Shown in pieces: positions 23,885 through 23,885 of a DNA stretch of 23,885 nucleotides (positions are counted from its first letter, which is position 1; the number at the start of each line of letters is the position of its first letter). A program made the translations under genes and the position numbers. This DNA comes from an uncultured Collinsella sp. Its GTDB lineage: Bacteria; Actinomycetota; Coriobacteriia; Coriobacteriales; Coriobacteriaceae. Location of the stretch: contig CAAEUX010000011.1 of assembly GCA_900759335.1 (NCBI GenBank), positions 1 to 23,885 of the forward strand, read 5' to 3'. The notes beneath the pieces were generated by a model that saw nothing but the letters and a program-made list of their open reading frames with translations, did no database searches and was not told the origin of the DNA.

Positions 23885-23885
23885 C

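Overview
This window is almost entirely one gene-dense, minus-strand block of cell-envelope and cell-division genes, a division and cell wall (dcw) cluster. In transcription order, from the right edge leftwards, it reads mraZ, rsmH, an ftsL-like gene, ftsI, murF, mraY, murD, ftsW, murG, murC, murB, ftsQ, ftsZ, then pgeF-pstS-pstC-pstA-pstB-phoU, then a PLP-homeostasis gene (yggS type), sepF, yggT and divIVA. The high G+C content, SepF and DivIVA, the lack of ftsA beside ftsZ, and long disordered tails on divisome proteins suggest an actinobacterial-type organism. The protein character looks most like class Coriobacteriia (Collinsella-like). That placement is inference from gene order and protein style, not from a search.

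Layout. (1) 23885-9641: a near-continuous run from the mraZ promoter to ftsQ, with short gaps or overlaps. It makes the MurC, MurD, MurF, MurB, MraY and MurG enzymes of lipid II synthesis, the FtsW/FtsI septal synthase pair, and the FtsL/FtsQ scaffold. MurE and FtsA are not here. The right edge holds a readable mra promoter (TTGAAA-N17-TATTAT) overlapped by MraZ-type repeats at 10-bp spacing. (2) 9640-8229: ftsZ, preceded by a 198-bp gap and closed by a strong intrinsic terminator. (3) 8228-2763: a second transcription unit, pgeF followed by the complete high-affinity phosphate importer pstSCAB and phoU. It has a candidate Pho-box-like direct repeat upstream, and pgeF and pstS overlap by ATGA. 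(4) 2712-97: yggS, sepF, yggT, divIVA, the usual Gram-positive post-ftsZ set, ending in an intrinsic terminator. (5) 1-91: a dense run of small hairpins outside any gene.

How the genes work together: MurC, MurD, MurF and MurB make the UDP-muramyl-pentapeptide (MurE is supplied from elsewhere). MraY and MurG make lipid II, and FtsW/FtsI polymerise and cross-link it at the septum. FtsZ, tethered by SepF rather than FtsA, positions the machine. FtsQ and the FtsL-like protein bridge it, and DivIVA marks curved membrane at poles and septa. The pst-phoU unit splits what is otherwise a continuous division region, placing phosphate import between ftsZ and sepF.

No stretch over 300 bases lacks a gene. 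The longest gaps are 8069-8287 and 9443-9640. I found no tRNA, rRNA, CRISPR array or transposase gene. The most unusual items are a yggT gene with no standard start codon that keeps its first membrane helix, the pgeF-pst insertion with its candidate Pho box, the MraZ operator with paired palindromes, and the set of disordered tails of opposite charge on SepF versus FtsQ/FtsI/FtsW.
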